Part shown: positions 27,714 through 35,940 of the stretch, piece by piece
Layout: every line of letters starts with the position of its first letter
How positions within the stretch are numbered: the first letter of the stretch is position 1
The notes under the pieces: generated by a model
Database searches by the model: none
Told to the model about the DNA's origin: nothing
The model's input: only the letters and a program-made list of their open reading frames with translations
Assembly (NCBI GenBank): GCA_038040445.1
Contig: JBBPIG010000031.1
Location: forward strand, 24,897 to 69,970
Direction: 5' to 3'
Length of the DNA: 45,074 nt
Source: Acidobacteriota bacterium
GTDB lineage: Bacteria > Acidobacteriota > Blastocatellia > UBA7656
Position numbers and translations under genes: made by a program

Positions 27714-29576
27714 TCATCGCACTGCCGGGTTGGCGCCATAGAACTTCCAGCTCGAAACAAAGTCACCCGTCAGCTTCTGCTTTGTCAGGCTCGCGCGCAC
27801 CATTTCGATCGGGATTCGATTCTCTTTCAACACCGCATCGTGAAACGCCCGGTTAGTCATCTTGCCCGAGTCGACTAATTCGCGACGAAGCGCACGAACC
27901 TGCAAGCCGCCAAGCAAGTACGCGCATTGATACAGCGGCCCATAGGCTCCGCCAAACGAGCGCCGAACTTCGGCGGTCGCGTTGTCGACTTCGTGACCCA
28001 CTCGCTTGACCAACAGGTCGATGCACTCCTGCGGCGTCATCTTTTCGAGATGAAAGCTGAGCGAGAAAATGATTCGCGCAGAGCGGTGCATTCGCCAGAA
28101 GAGCATGCCGATCCGGTTCTCGGGTGACTTGGCGAAGTTCATGTCCCACAGCAGCATCTCCCAGTAGAGCGCGCCGCCTTCCGTCCAGAAGGGCGTGCTG
28201 AAGAGCTGGCGATAGGTCCGGTATCGAGCGGCCATGAATCCCTGCAGATGATGCCCCGGGATCAACTCGTGAAACACCGTCGCGCGCGAGAAGTGGATGT
28301 TGTTCCCGCGCATGCTCATCATCTTCGCTTCGTGGCCCATCGTGTTTGTAGGATAAGAAACTTGAATCGTCTCGCCGCCAAGAAAGAACGGACTGACCAA
28401 CTGGCGTTCGGGTGTCATCATCTCCATGCGCCAGGTGTCGCGAGCAAGTTGCGGAACGGTGACCAGATCGTGATCGTCAACGAACCTGATCGCTTCAAGC
28501 GCCAGCTCGCGGATCAGATCGGGTTGCTTGCCTGGCTCGACGTACAACGTCTTCACGTATTCGAGCGCCTTCATCCAATCGTCGCCGTAGCCAAGCTCTC
28601 TCGATGCACGTTTCATCTCAGCTTCGCACCACGCGTACTCCTTGTTGGCGATCGCAACCAGCTCTTCGGGCGTGTAAGGAATCATCTCGAAGCTAAGCTC
28701 GCTCATCAGCGCCTCGCGCCCTATGGGATCGCCGATGATCTCGGTTGTGTCCCCCGGTTTCAGCCCTAGGACTTTTTCGCGCAGGAACGCCGCGTACTTT
28801 TCAAGCGATTGATCGACAGACTTGTAAGGCTCGCCGACCCACCACGTGAATATCGGATCGTAGCCGTTGTGGAAGCCGTACCAGTTCCGCAGCGTGTTAC
28901 GAAGGCTCACGATCGCAGCGACAGCGCGGTTCGCGACGGTCTTCTTCGCTTTGATCGCATCGGGTTTCGCGTCGGGTTTGAGCCCACCCTCGACTGCCTT
29001 GCTCGTCCCGTCGATCTGCCTGGCCATCTTGGTGAACAACGCCGCGATCTTTGCGGAATCGATAGCTTCCATGCGGCGGCGGGTGTCTTCGAGATCGGTG
29101 ATGGTCTGACCAAACGGCACGAGCGTGGCAACTTCGGCAAGGGCTTTGGTTTGCAGGTCCAACTGGCGCAGTTCGTGGTCGAGGTGATTCTTGAAGAGTA
29201 AGTAATCGATGCGCCCATCCTGACTCATCGAATCGAAACCGAGCTTCGCGAGTGCCGCAAGCCAGTCGGTGTAAAACTGTTTCATCCGAGCCTGTCGCGC
29301 CGACGAAGCTTCGACGGAGTAAAACCGGGCGAGGCTGCCGCGGTCCGCTGTGTACCTTTCGATCACGCCGCGCATCTCGCTTGGCCGCGAGTCCGCGTCG
29401 TTCAACCGGGGGATCGGGTCATCGCCCTTTTTCGGCCCGGCATCTGAGTCGAGGCCTCTTTGTTCCGTTTCGCTATGCGCGCGCGCTGAGGAGCTGAACC
29501 CGAAACCGCCGCCAAGCGCGAGCATCGCAATCAAAACACCGATCACCAAGAGTCTCGCACTACTCATCCTTTTCAC
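27714..29576 (-). CDS. exported DUF885 protein, putative zinc metallopeptidase
   Basis: This 620-residue protein starts with a Sec signal peptide (LLVIGVLIAMLALGGGFGF; cleavage near ARA-HS). It has the DUF885 HExxPGHH motif, HELIPGHH at 436-443, followed by LQGFMAARYR, and the C-terminal TWRMEMMTPE and GHEVDNATAEVRRSFGGAYGPLYQ segments. The family is thought to be gluzincin-like peptidases, so it probably acts on peptides outside the cytoplasm. It has no obvious operon partner; the toxin-antitoxin genes follow at 27586. Confidence 0.87.
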   Translation of the reverse strand: MKRMSSARLLVIGVLIAMLALGGGFGFSSSARAHSETEQRGLDSDAGPKKGDDPIPRLNDADSRPSEMRGVIERYTADRGSLARFYSVEASSARQARMKQFYTDWLAALAKLGFDSMSQDGRIDYLLFKNHLDHELRQLDLQTKALAEVATLVPFGQTITDLEDTRRRMEAIDSAKIAALFTKMARQIDGTSKAVEGGLKPDAKPDAIKAKKTVANRAVAAIVSLRNTLRNWYGFHNGYDPIFTWWVGEPYKSVDQSLEKYAAFLREKVLGLKPGDTTEIIGDPIGREALMSELSFEMIPYTPEELVAIANKEYAWCEAEMKRASRELGYGDDWMKALEYVKTLYVEPGKQPDLIRELALEAIRFVDDHDLVTVPQLARDTWRMEMMTPERQLVSPFFLGGETIQVSYPTNTMGHEAKMMSMRGNNIHFSRATVFHELIPGHHLQGFMAARYRTYRQLFSTPFWTEGGALYWEMLLWDMNFAKSPENRIGMLFWRMHRSARIIFSLSFHLEKMTPQECIDLLVKRVGHEVDNATAEVRRSFGGAYGPLYQCAYLLGGLQVRALRRELVDSGKMTNRAFHDAVLKENRIPIEMVRASLTKQKLTGDFVSSWKFYGANPAVR

Positions 29577-29655
29577 CTCGTCTTAGTTGCCCCGAAATCC
29601 TCTGAAGAACTCAGCTTGCACTTATCCCACAACTCCCGGTGGGCTCGCAACGCGC

Positions 29656-29877
29656 GGTAGTGTCCTAATCTTGTGTTGATATTCGCAAATGCCCTGGCCG
29701 CGACCGATGACGGGCGACGGAATATTTGGACTGCGGCGGCTTTTGTGCGTTGCCGCCGCTTTCTGTGGCTTCGTCGGGACAATCAAAAGCGGTGGCAATG
29801 CACAGACGCCACCGCAGTCCAAATACGCGCTCGCTTGGTAGTGTTCTAGTCGACCAACACAAGATTAGGACACTACC
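29656..29877. mobile_element. 222-bp element with 23-bp perfect terminal inverted repeats (copy A)
   Basis: Terminal arms 29656-29678 and 29855-29877 are perfect reverse complements over 23 bases, beginning GGTAGTGTCCTAATC. Inside, ATTTGGACTGCGGCGGC (29724-29740) is matched by an inverted copy ending near 29822, giving a nested hairpin. The last 41 bases (29837-29877) are themselves palindromic. No coding frame is supported and no target-site duplication is evident. A second copy lies at 32988-33201. It resembles a MITE or large REP-type element in the space between the DUF885 and MFS genes. Confidence 0.85.
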
Positions 29878-29968
29878 CAGCGGTCGCGTTGAGGCGACCG
29901 GGAATCTGCGGTATAGTGTCGCGCCATCTAGTTCAACAGAACGAGTGCAACGCAAAGCGAGGTGGATC

Positions 29969-31336
29969 ATGGCTCAGCCAAAGGAAAACGAAGAACCTTA
30001 CCCGCCGCAAGGCTACGCGTGGTACGTGGTCGGCGTGCTGACGTTCGTCTACATCTTCTCATTTATCGACCGGCAGATTCTGAATCTGCTTGTGCGGCCG
30101 ATTCGGCGCGACCTTGGCATCACCGACTTTCAGATGAGCCTGCTGATGGGATTCAGCTTCGCGCTCTTCTACACCTTCTTCGGCATTCCGCTTGGCAGGC
30201 TCGCCGATTCGCGGAGCCGCCGCACGATCATCGCTGTAGGCTTCGCTGTCTGGAGCGTGATGACAGCGGGCTGCGGGCTCGCGAGGAACTTCGTGCAGAT
30301 GCTGCTGCTGCGCGTGGGGGTGGGAGTCGGCGAAGCGGCATTGTCCCCTGCGGCCTACTCGATCATCACCGACTACTTTCCTCCGAAACGGCGGGCGACG
30401 GCCATCAGCGTCTACGGGATGGGAATCTACATCGGCTCGGGGGTCGCGTTTATTGTCGGCGGTCTGGTAGCCGGTCTCGCATCGGCTCAGGAGACCTGGG
30501 ACCTACCATTAGTCGGGGCGACACGGCCCTGGCAGGTCGTGTTCTTCATCGTCGGCCTTCCCGGCGTGTTGCTCGCGCTTCTTATGTACACGGTGCGCGA
30601 GCCAGTTCGTCGCGGCATCAAGACGATGAAGGCGGCGGACGGCAAGACAAGAGTCGCGCAGGTGCCAATGAACGAGGTTGTTGCTTACCTCAAACAGAAT
30701 TGGCGCACTTTCGCGTGTCACAACGTCGGGTTTGCGCTGTTGTCATTCTCCTCTTATGGCAGCAGCGCGTGGATTCCAACTTTCTTCGTGCGCAATCACG
30801 GCTGGAGCGAATCGCAGGCCGGTCAGGTCTACGGCTGGATCGTTGCTATAGCCAGCACGGTCGGAATAGTCGCGGGGGGACGGCTGGCCGACTGGATGGT
30901 AGAGCGCGGCCACAGAGATGCGACTATGCGCGTTGGGTTGATGGTCGCGATTGCGTGGCTCCCCTTTGGGTTGCTCTATCCAGTGGTTTCGGATGCTTAC
31001 TGGGCGGCTGCGCTGCTGGTCCCTGCAGCCTTTCTGGCAAGCGCGCCGTTTGGTGTTTCCGCGGCTGCGATTCAGCAGATGATGCCGAATTCTATGCGCG
31101 GGCAGGCCTCGGCGATCTACCTCTTCGTAGTCAACCTCATTGGACTTGGCCTCGGACCTTCTGCCGTTGCAGCCGCGACCGATTTCATTTTTGAAGATGA
31201 TCAGGCGGTTCGGTACTCGCTGGTTAGCGTCGCCGCCTTCGCGCATGTGGGGGCGGCGACTTTGCTTTGGGCTGGACTCAAGCCGTTTATCGCCAGCCTC
31301 GAGCGGTTGAAGCAGTGGAACGCCGCTAATGTTTGA
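29969..31336 (+). CDS. MFS transporter, spinster-like
   Basis: The start is the ATG at 29969 (MAQPKENEEP), with GAGG nine bases upstream; the frame runs further left only across the repeat element. The 455-residue protein has about 12 transmembrane helices and the MFS loop motif GIPLGRLADSRSRRTII near 73-89. It resembles spinster-type and organic-anion transporters (YIFSFIDRQILNLLVRPIRRDLGITDFQ near the start). It likely exchanges an organic substrate with protons. Substrate is not identified, and it faces the Gfo/Idh gene convergently. Confidence 0.87.
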   Translation: MAQPKENEEPYPPQGYAWYVVGVLTFVYIFSFIDRQILNLLVRPIRRDLGITDFQMSLLMGFSFALFYTFFGIPLGRLADSRSRRTIIAVGFAVWSVMTAGCGLARNFVQMLLLRVGVGVGEAALSPAAYSIITDYFPPKRRATAISVYGMGIYIGSGVAFIVGGLVAGLASAQETWDLPLVGATRPWQVVFFIVGLPGVLLALLMYTVREPVRRGIKTMKAADGKTRVAQVPMNEVVAYLKQNWRTFACHNVGFALLSFSSYGSSAWIPTFFVRNHGWSESQAGQVYGWIVAIASTVGIVAGGRLADWMVERGHRDATMRVGLMVAIAWLPFGLLYPVVSDAYWAAALLVPAAFLASAPFGVSAAAIQQMMPNSMRGQASAIYLFVVNLIGLGLGPSAVAAATDFIFEDDQAVRYSLVSVAAFAHVGAATLLWAGLKPFIASLERLKQWNAANV

Positions 31337-31341
31337 GACAA

Positions 31342-31438
31342 GAATCGAGGATAGAGGATTGAGGATCGAAGATTGAGGATCGAAGATTGAGAAGCGATCA
31401 TCCATCCTCTATCCTCTATCCTCTATCCTCTATCCTCC
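31342..31438. repeat. inverted 7-bp tandem repeats (GAGGATA / TATCCTC)
   Basis: A left side of GAGGAT(A/C/T)GA-type heptamers (31348-31391) is matched by TATCCTC heptamers (31402-31438). It lies between the convergent MFS and oxidoreductase genes and can form a long imperfect stem that could stop both transcripts. It reaches the stop of the oxidoreductase gene. Confidence 0.8.
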
Positions 31439-32821
31439 TCAAGCACCTCGTTCCTTACTGAACGTCATCGTCTCGGCGTTCCAGTCGTATGCTCGATTGT
31501 CGAAGTAGCTGCGATTGGTAAGCAGAGCCGGCCCCGCCGCGCGGAAGCCAAACACTGCATCCTCCACCACTGGCTTGCGAGAGCGCATGCCTTCAAAGAA
31601 CGCAGTGAGGTGATCGACCGAATCGCTGTAGCCTGAAGGCGGCGCGTAGGTATCCTGACTCGATGCGTTGATGTCCTGTTTGTTCTCCGGATACTTCGCG
31701 CGGTACTCCTTCAAGAATGCCTCCTGAGTCGCCTTCGGGAAAGTATCGATCGTGTAGCCCGGTTCCTTCGCTCGAGTCTTTTTCGAGAGCGTCACTACGC
31801 CCGACAGCGTCATCACGCCTTCGCTTCCGATGAATCGGAAGCCTGAGCTTTCGTTTGCGCCGGCCGCAAAATTGACTCTCAGAGCCAGATTAAAGGCAGG
31901 TGTGTTCGCGGTCTTGGGGTAGTCGCACAACGCCAGCATCACATCGGGCACGTCGCGTCCGTCGTTCCAGTAGCGCGTCCCGCCGGTCGCCATCACTCGC
32001 GTCGGCCCGGTTGTTCCAACCACGAAGTGCAAGCCCGAAAAAAGATGAACGAACAGGTCGCCGGCGACCCCCGTACCGTAGTCGCGATAGTTCCGCCATC
32101 GGAAGAACCTCGTGGCATCGAACGCCCGCTTCGGCGCTTCACCCAGAAAGCGGTCCCAGTCAACGGTCGTGGGCGAGGCGTCCGGCGGTATTGAATATTG
32201 CCACGCGCCGATCGCGCTGCTGCGATCCCACCAGGCTTCAACCATGTTCAGCTCGCCGATCGCTCCCGAGGCTAGCAGGTCCTTGGCTTTCTTGTAGACG
32301 ATCGAGCTGACCCGCTGGCTGCCGACTTGAAAGATGCGATTCGTCTGTTTCGCGGTCTCGATGACGTGCTTGCCTTGCTCGAGCGACTGCACCATCGGCT
32401 TCTCGCAATAGACGTCTTTGCCGGCCTTCATCGCTTCATTCGAGATGCGCATGTGCCAGTGGTCCGGGGTGGCGATGATGATCGCATCAACATCGGGGCG
32501 TGCAAGTACTTCGCGATAATCACGCGTGGTGAAGAGCTGGTTGCCCCAGATTTCTTTGGCGCGAGCCAGGCGTCCGTCGTACAGGTCAGCCGCGGCTACG
32601 AGTTCGACGCCGGGAACCTTTAAAGCTTCGCGAGTGTCACCCATCCCTTGCCCGCCGGCTCCGACAAGCCCGAGCCTGATTCTGTCGCTGGGCGCGACTC
32701 TCTCCCGCAGGCTTGACCGCTCGGCTGCGAGGATCGTTGTTGACGTTGCGGCTGCCAGGGTCGTAGCCGTGGTCAGCTTGATGAAATCTCGTCGAGAGGT
32801 TTTTCCGCTTTGGTGGTTCAT
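31439..32821 (-). CDS. Tat-exported Gfo/Idh/MocA oxidoreductase
   Basis: This 460-residue protein has a twin-arginine signal (SRRDFIKLTTAT near residues 9-20). Its Rossmann motif is GLVGAGGQGMG (51-61), the signature EKP is at 140-142 (VYCEKPM), and DHWHMRISNEAMKAG lies near 120-134, typical of the NAD(P)-dependent sugar oxidoreductases. The family oxidises or epimerises sugars or their glycosides, usually at C3. The Tat signal means it is exported folded, probably with its cofactor bound. It is divergent from a DUF1080 gene, which in similar settings is linked to keto-glycoside breakdown. Confidence 0.92.
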   Translation of the reverse strand: MNHQSGKTSRRDFIKLTTATTLAAATSTTILAAERSSLRERVAPSDRIRLGLVGAGGQGMGDTREALKVPGVELVAAADLYDGRLARAKEIWGNQLFTTRDYREVLARPDVDAIIIATPDHWHMRISNEAMKAGKDVYCEKPMVQSLEQGKHVIETAKQTNRIFQVGSQRVSSIVYKKAKDLLASGAIGELNMVEAWWDRSSAIGAWQYSIPPDASPTTVDWDRFLGEAPKRAFDATRFFRWRNYRDYGTGVAGDLFVHLFSGLHFVVGTTGPTRVMATGGTRYWNDGRDVPDVMLALCDYPKTANTPAFNLALRVNFAAGANESSGFRFIGSEGVMTLSGVVTLSKKTRAKEPGYTIDTFPKATQEAFLKEYRAKYPENKQDINASSQDTYAPPSGYSDSVDHLTAFFEGMRSRKPVVEDAVFGFRAAGPALLTNRSYFDNRAYDWNAETMTFSKERGA

Positions 32822-32843
32822 TTAGTTAATCTCCTGTTCCATC

Positions 32844-32914
32844 CTGGGAGCGCAGGCATCCCCGCCTGCCTCTTCTAGCGCAACGCAAAGCAGGCAGGGA
32901 TGCTGCGCTCCCAG
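32844..32914. repeat. inverted repeat (CTGGGAGCGCAGGCAT / ATGCTGCGCTCCCAG)
   Basis: Arms of about 25 bases (left 32844-32869, right 32890-32914) differ at a few positions and leave a 20-base loop. It sits just 5' of the oxidoreductase gene and next to element copy B. It looks like a dispersed palindromic repeat. Confidence 0.75.
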
Positions 32915-32987
32915 CTCTGCGGTTGCTCGATAGGGTGAAAGGCTACTATTATCCTCTTGCCCGTTCGTTTGCAATGAGAAATCAGTG

Positions 32988-33201
32988 GTGTCCTAATCTT
33001 GTGTTGATATTGCAGGTGGCCGGGCGCACGACCCGATTGCGGGCGACGGAATATTTGGACTGCGGCGGCCTTTGTGCGTTGCCGCCGCTTTTGGTTATCG
33101 CCACGAAACGACAGAAAGCGGTGGCAACGCAAAGACGCCACCGAGTCCAAATACGCGGTCGCTTGATAATGTCCTAGTCGACCAACACAAGATTAGGACA
33201 C
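32988..33201. mobile_element. 214-bp element with terminal inverted repeats (copy B)
   Basis: Terminal arms 32988-33006 (GTGTCCTAATCTTGTGTTG) and 33183-33201 are perfect 19-base reverse complements and match copy A; the outer four bases of the left arm have drifted. The internal ATTTGGACTGCGGCGGC (33053-33069) and its inverted partner are shared too, and the whole body is clearly homologous to copy A with small differences. It lies in the gap between the divergent oxidoreductase and DUF1080 genes and might affect their promoters. Confidence 0.85.
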
Positions 33202-33286
33202 TACCGAGAAATCGGCAAAAGACGACCGAAATCAGGTGACGTAGTATTCTCCCGTCGCCACAAATCTCTTCAAAGAGGTCCATCGA

Positions 33287-34225
33287 ATGTTCAAGACAAG
33301 CGTTCTAGCTGTGCTATGCGCAGCAGTGCCGGGCGTTCTGGTAATCGCGGCCGGTTCGCCTCGCAGGATGGCGGCGGATGACAAAATAATCGGGCGCTGG
33401 GACATGACCATCCAGGGCGCCGCCGGTCAGTATCCCTCATGGTTTGAAGCGAGTCGCGAGGGTGAGAAGCTCAAAGGCCGTTTCGTGGGACGCACCGGCA
33501 GCCAGCTTCCGATGGCGTCGATCGAGTTCGCAAACGGTCACCTCGCCTTCTCGGTTCAGTTTGATCAGAACACCAGGTACGAAGCTCAACTGATCGGAAA
33601 GCGGCTCGAAGGAACCATATCCGGCCGCGAAGGACAAACGATGAAATGGACCGCGGTTCGCGCGCCAAAGCTCGGCCGCAAATCAACTCCGCGATGGGGC
33701 AAGCCGATAACGCTCTTCAACGGACGCGATCTGATCGGGTGGAGAGTTCGTGACCCCGCCAAGGCCGCGACCTGGCGCGTAGTCGATGGGGTGTTGGAAA
33801 ACACGCCTCGCGGCACGGACATAATTACCGAGCAGAAGTTCACCAACTTCAAGCTTCACGTCGAATTCAAGCTGATCGATAAGAGCAACAGCGGCGTTTA
33901 TCTGCGCGGCCGGTACGAGATCCAGGTTCAGGAAGACTTCGGCAAAGAGCCTGAGAGCCATCGCTGCGCCGGCATCTACGGCTTCATCAGCCCTTCGAGC
34001 ATTCCCGCGAAGCAGCCAGGAGAGTGGCAGTCATTCGACATCACGTTCATCGGCCGCCGGGTCACCGTGGTTTTCAACGACAAGACCGTCATCGACAACG
34101 CCGAGATCCCGGGGATTACCGGAGGCGCACTCGACAGCAACGAAGGCGAGCCCGGCCCGATAATGTTGCAGGGTGATCACACGCAGATCTACTACCGAAA
34201 CATGGTCATCACCCCGTCCAAGTGA
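33287..34225 (+). CDS. exported DUF1080 protein (3-keto-disaccharide hydrolase-like)
   Basis: This 312-residue protein starts with a signal peptide (VLAVLCAAVPGVLVIAA). An N-terminal beta-rich domain (RWDMTIQG...SWFEASREGEKLKG) is followed by the DUF1080 jelly-roll from about residue 142: GRDLIGWRVRD near 149, ENTPRGTDIITEQKFTNF near 170 and KSNSGVYLRGRYEIQVQED near 202. DUF1080 is linked to hydrolysis of 3-keto-glycosides. Divergent placement from a Gfo/Idh/MocA oxidoreductase supports that link, though the reaction is inferred. Element copy B lies upstream. Confidence 0.88.
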   Translation: MFKTSVLAVLCAAVPGVLVIAAGSPRRMAADDKIIGRWDMTIQGAAGQYPSWFEASREGEKLKGRFVGRTGSQLPMASIEFANGHLAFSVQFDQNTRYEAQLIGKRLEGTISGREGQTMKWTAVRAPKLGRKSTPRWGKPITLFNGRDLIGWRVRDPAKAATWRVVDGVLENTPRGTDIITEQKFTNFKLHVEFKLIDKSNSGVYLRGRYEIQVQEDFGKEPESHRCAGIYGFISPSSIPAKQPGEWQSFDITFIGRRVTVVFNDKTVIDNAEIPGITGGALDSNEGEPGPIMLQGDHTQIYYRNMVITPSK

Positions 34226-34249
34226 GCAGCGGATGTGAAGGCAAGAAAG

Positions 34250-35446
34250 TTAGATGGCGTTTGATTCTCGAAGGGCGGCGATGTCTTCGGGAGTGAAACC
34301 AAGTTCGCCAAGGACCTCGCCGGTGTGCTCGCCCAACGTGGGAGCGCGGCGGCATGCGGCGGCGGGCGTTTCGCTCAAGCGCAGCGGCGGGCTCGCGATC
34401 GAGACGGGCTTCTTGCCTCCGGGGTACTCGATCTGTTCGAGAAGATTTCGCGAGTTCACCTGAGGATCAGCGACCACTTCGTCCAGGTTGTAACAGGGTC
34501 CGCAGGGAATCCGCGCGACTTCAAGCTCCGCGATCGCTTTTTCTCGCGTGCGCGTGGAACACCACGAAGACATCGCCTCGTTGATGACCGCGGCGTTGTT
34601 ACCGCGCGAGATGTCGTCTCTGAATCGCGGATCATCGATCAAGTCTTCCCTGCCAATCAATCGCGCCCAGCGCCGGAACATCGGACCGCCGATGGTCGGA
34701 ACGATGATCCATCCATCTCGCGTCTGGTAAGCGTCGCTCGGCGCCGCGTAGTAGCCGGTGTTTCCTATCTGCTCCCGGCGAATCCCCATCGTCTTGAGCT
34801 CGGCCAAAAGCGGCGTCATGAAAGTCACCCCGGTTGCAAGCAACGACACGTCTATCAACTGACCCCGACCGGTTTTCTGCCGATGATACAGCGCGGTCAT
34901 CGCTCCGAATGCTCCGTGGAGCGCCGTCCCATAGTCGGCCCACGAAACAATCGAGCGGACTGGCGGACCGGGGAATCCAGTGAGGCTCATCGCGCCACTC
35001 ATCGCTTGAACGACTCCGTCGAAGCCTACGCGATCGGCATACGGACCATCGGGGCCAAACGCGGAGGCCATCACGAGGATGATGTTGTCTTTCACGGCAC
35101 GAAGCGATTCGTAGTCAAGCCCAAGCTTCTTCATCACCGCGAGCGGCAGATTGACGACGACGATGTCGGCGGTGCCAACGAGACGGCGGATGATCTCTCG
35201 AGCTTTGGGATGGCCGAGATCGAGCGTGATGCCGCGCTTGTTGCGATTGATGGTTAGGAACAGGCCGCCTTCGCCGCTTTCGGTGACGGGGCCGAGTTTG
35301 CGGTCTTCGCCACCATCGCGCCGCTCGACGCGGATCACATCGGCGCCGAAGTCGGCGAGCAACATCGCGCAGTAAGGCCCGGCGATGAAGCGACCAAAAT
35401 CGATGACTCGAATTCCTTCAAGAGGTCCCGGCATAACTCGCAGCAT
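34250..35446 (-). CDS. CaiB/BaiF family III CoA-transferase
   Basis: This 398-residue protein shows the family III pattern: GIRVIDFGRFIAGPYCAMLLADFGADVIRVE near residues 11-41, NRNKRGITLDL near 67 and SWADYGTALHGAFG, where D171 (167 from the second ATG, MPGPLEG) matches the catalytic Asp. The enzyme moves CoA between carboxylic acids by an anhydride intermediate. It is similar to formyl-CoA and succinyl-CoA transferases, but the substrate is not clear. It converges with the DUF1080 gene. A catabolic role fits the window. Confidence 0.9.
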   Translation of the reverse strand: MLRVMPGPLEGIRVIDFGRFIAGPYCAMLLADFGADVIRVERRDGGEDRKLGPVTESGEGGLFLTINRNKRGITLDLGHPKAREIIRRLVGTADIVVVNLPLAVMKKLGLDYESLRAVKDNIILVMASAFGPDGPYADRVGFDGVVQAMSGAMSLTGFPGPPVRSIVSWADYGTALHGAFGAMTALYHRQKTGRGQLIDVSLLATGVTFMTPLLAELKTMGIRREQIGNTGYYAAPSDAYQTRDGWIIVPTIGGPMFRRWARLIGREDLIDDPRFRDDISRGNNAAVINEAMSSWCSTRTREKAIAELEVARIPCGPCYNLDEVVADPQVNSRNLLEQIEYPGGKKPVSIASPPLRLSETPAAACRRAPTLGEHTGEVLGELGFTPEDIAALRESNAI

Positions 35447-35490
35447 CGTACCTTCTAGAGACGGGTTTATTCAACTCAGGGAGACTGCAT

Positions 35491-35805
35491 ACCCACCTCG
35501 TAAGAGGTGGGTTAGTGATGATGTAGCCTACTACACAAAGCATTCAGTCGACCCCGCTGGGTACCATACCCACCTCGTCAGAGGGGTTCGTGATGTTGTG
35601 GCCTGCATTAAGCGCATCGGACTGTCTCGGGCCTCGATAGGACTGGAACATCACGTACCCACTTCTTACGAAATGGTATGCAGCGCCAGGCGCGCTTCGT
35701 TGTAGGCGGCAACATTACGTACCCACTTCTCACGAAGTGGGTATGGAGCTCGAAGCGCTTCGTTGTAGGCGGCGACATCATGTACTCACTTCTCACGAAG
35801 TGGGT
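35491..35805. repeat. five-copy palindrome array (ACCCACTTCT-CACGAAGTGGGT type)
   Basis: Palindromes lie at 35491-35512, 35568-35587, 35657-35677, 35721-35742 and 35784-35805, spaced 77, 89, 64 and 63 bases apart. Units 3-5 share more: GCGCTTCGTTGTAGGCGGC before the palindrome. The first two carry CACCTCGTAAGAGGTGGG variants. The open frame over it only mirrors the repeats. It fills the space between the CoA-transferase and glpD genes; the rest of that gap (to 35940) shows nothing else. Confidence 0.85.
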
Positions 35806-35940
35806 ATATGCCAACCTGCCGGTTGGGGGATTGCGCGATTAGACGAAGACGTTGTGTCTAGACCGACGCGAGAGAACACTGCTGTGTTATCGAATTCTTC
35901 ACCAGACTGCTAGAGTCTTGGCTGAGAATCGAGAGCATCG

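Noticed and set aside
29656-29877. Insertion sequence with its own transposase
   Set aside because: The element is too short and no coding frame inside it is credible, so only a non-autonomous element can be supported.
29962-31194. 410-residue frame on the plus strand overlapping the MFS gene
   Set aside because: It is an Arg/Ser-rich shadow of a clear 12-helix transporter in another frame.
35491-35805. CRISPR array
   Set aside because: The units are palindromes with drifted sequence and uneven spacing (63-89 bases), the spacers are themselves similar, and there are no cas genes.
35608-35814. 68-residue minus-strand frame
   Set aside because: It mirrors the palindrome array (repeated THFVRS) and has no relatives that I recognise.
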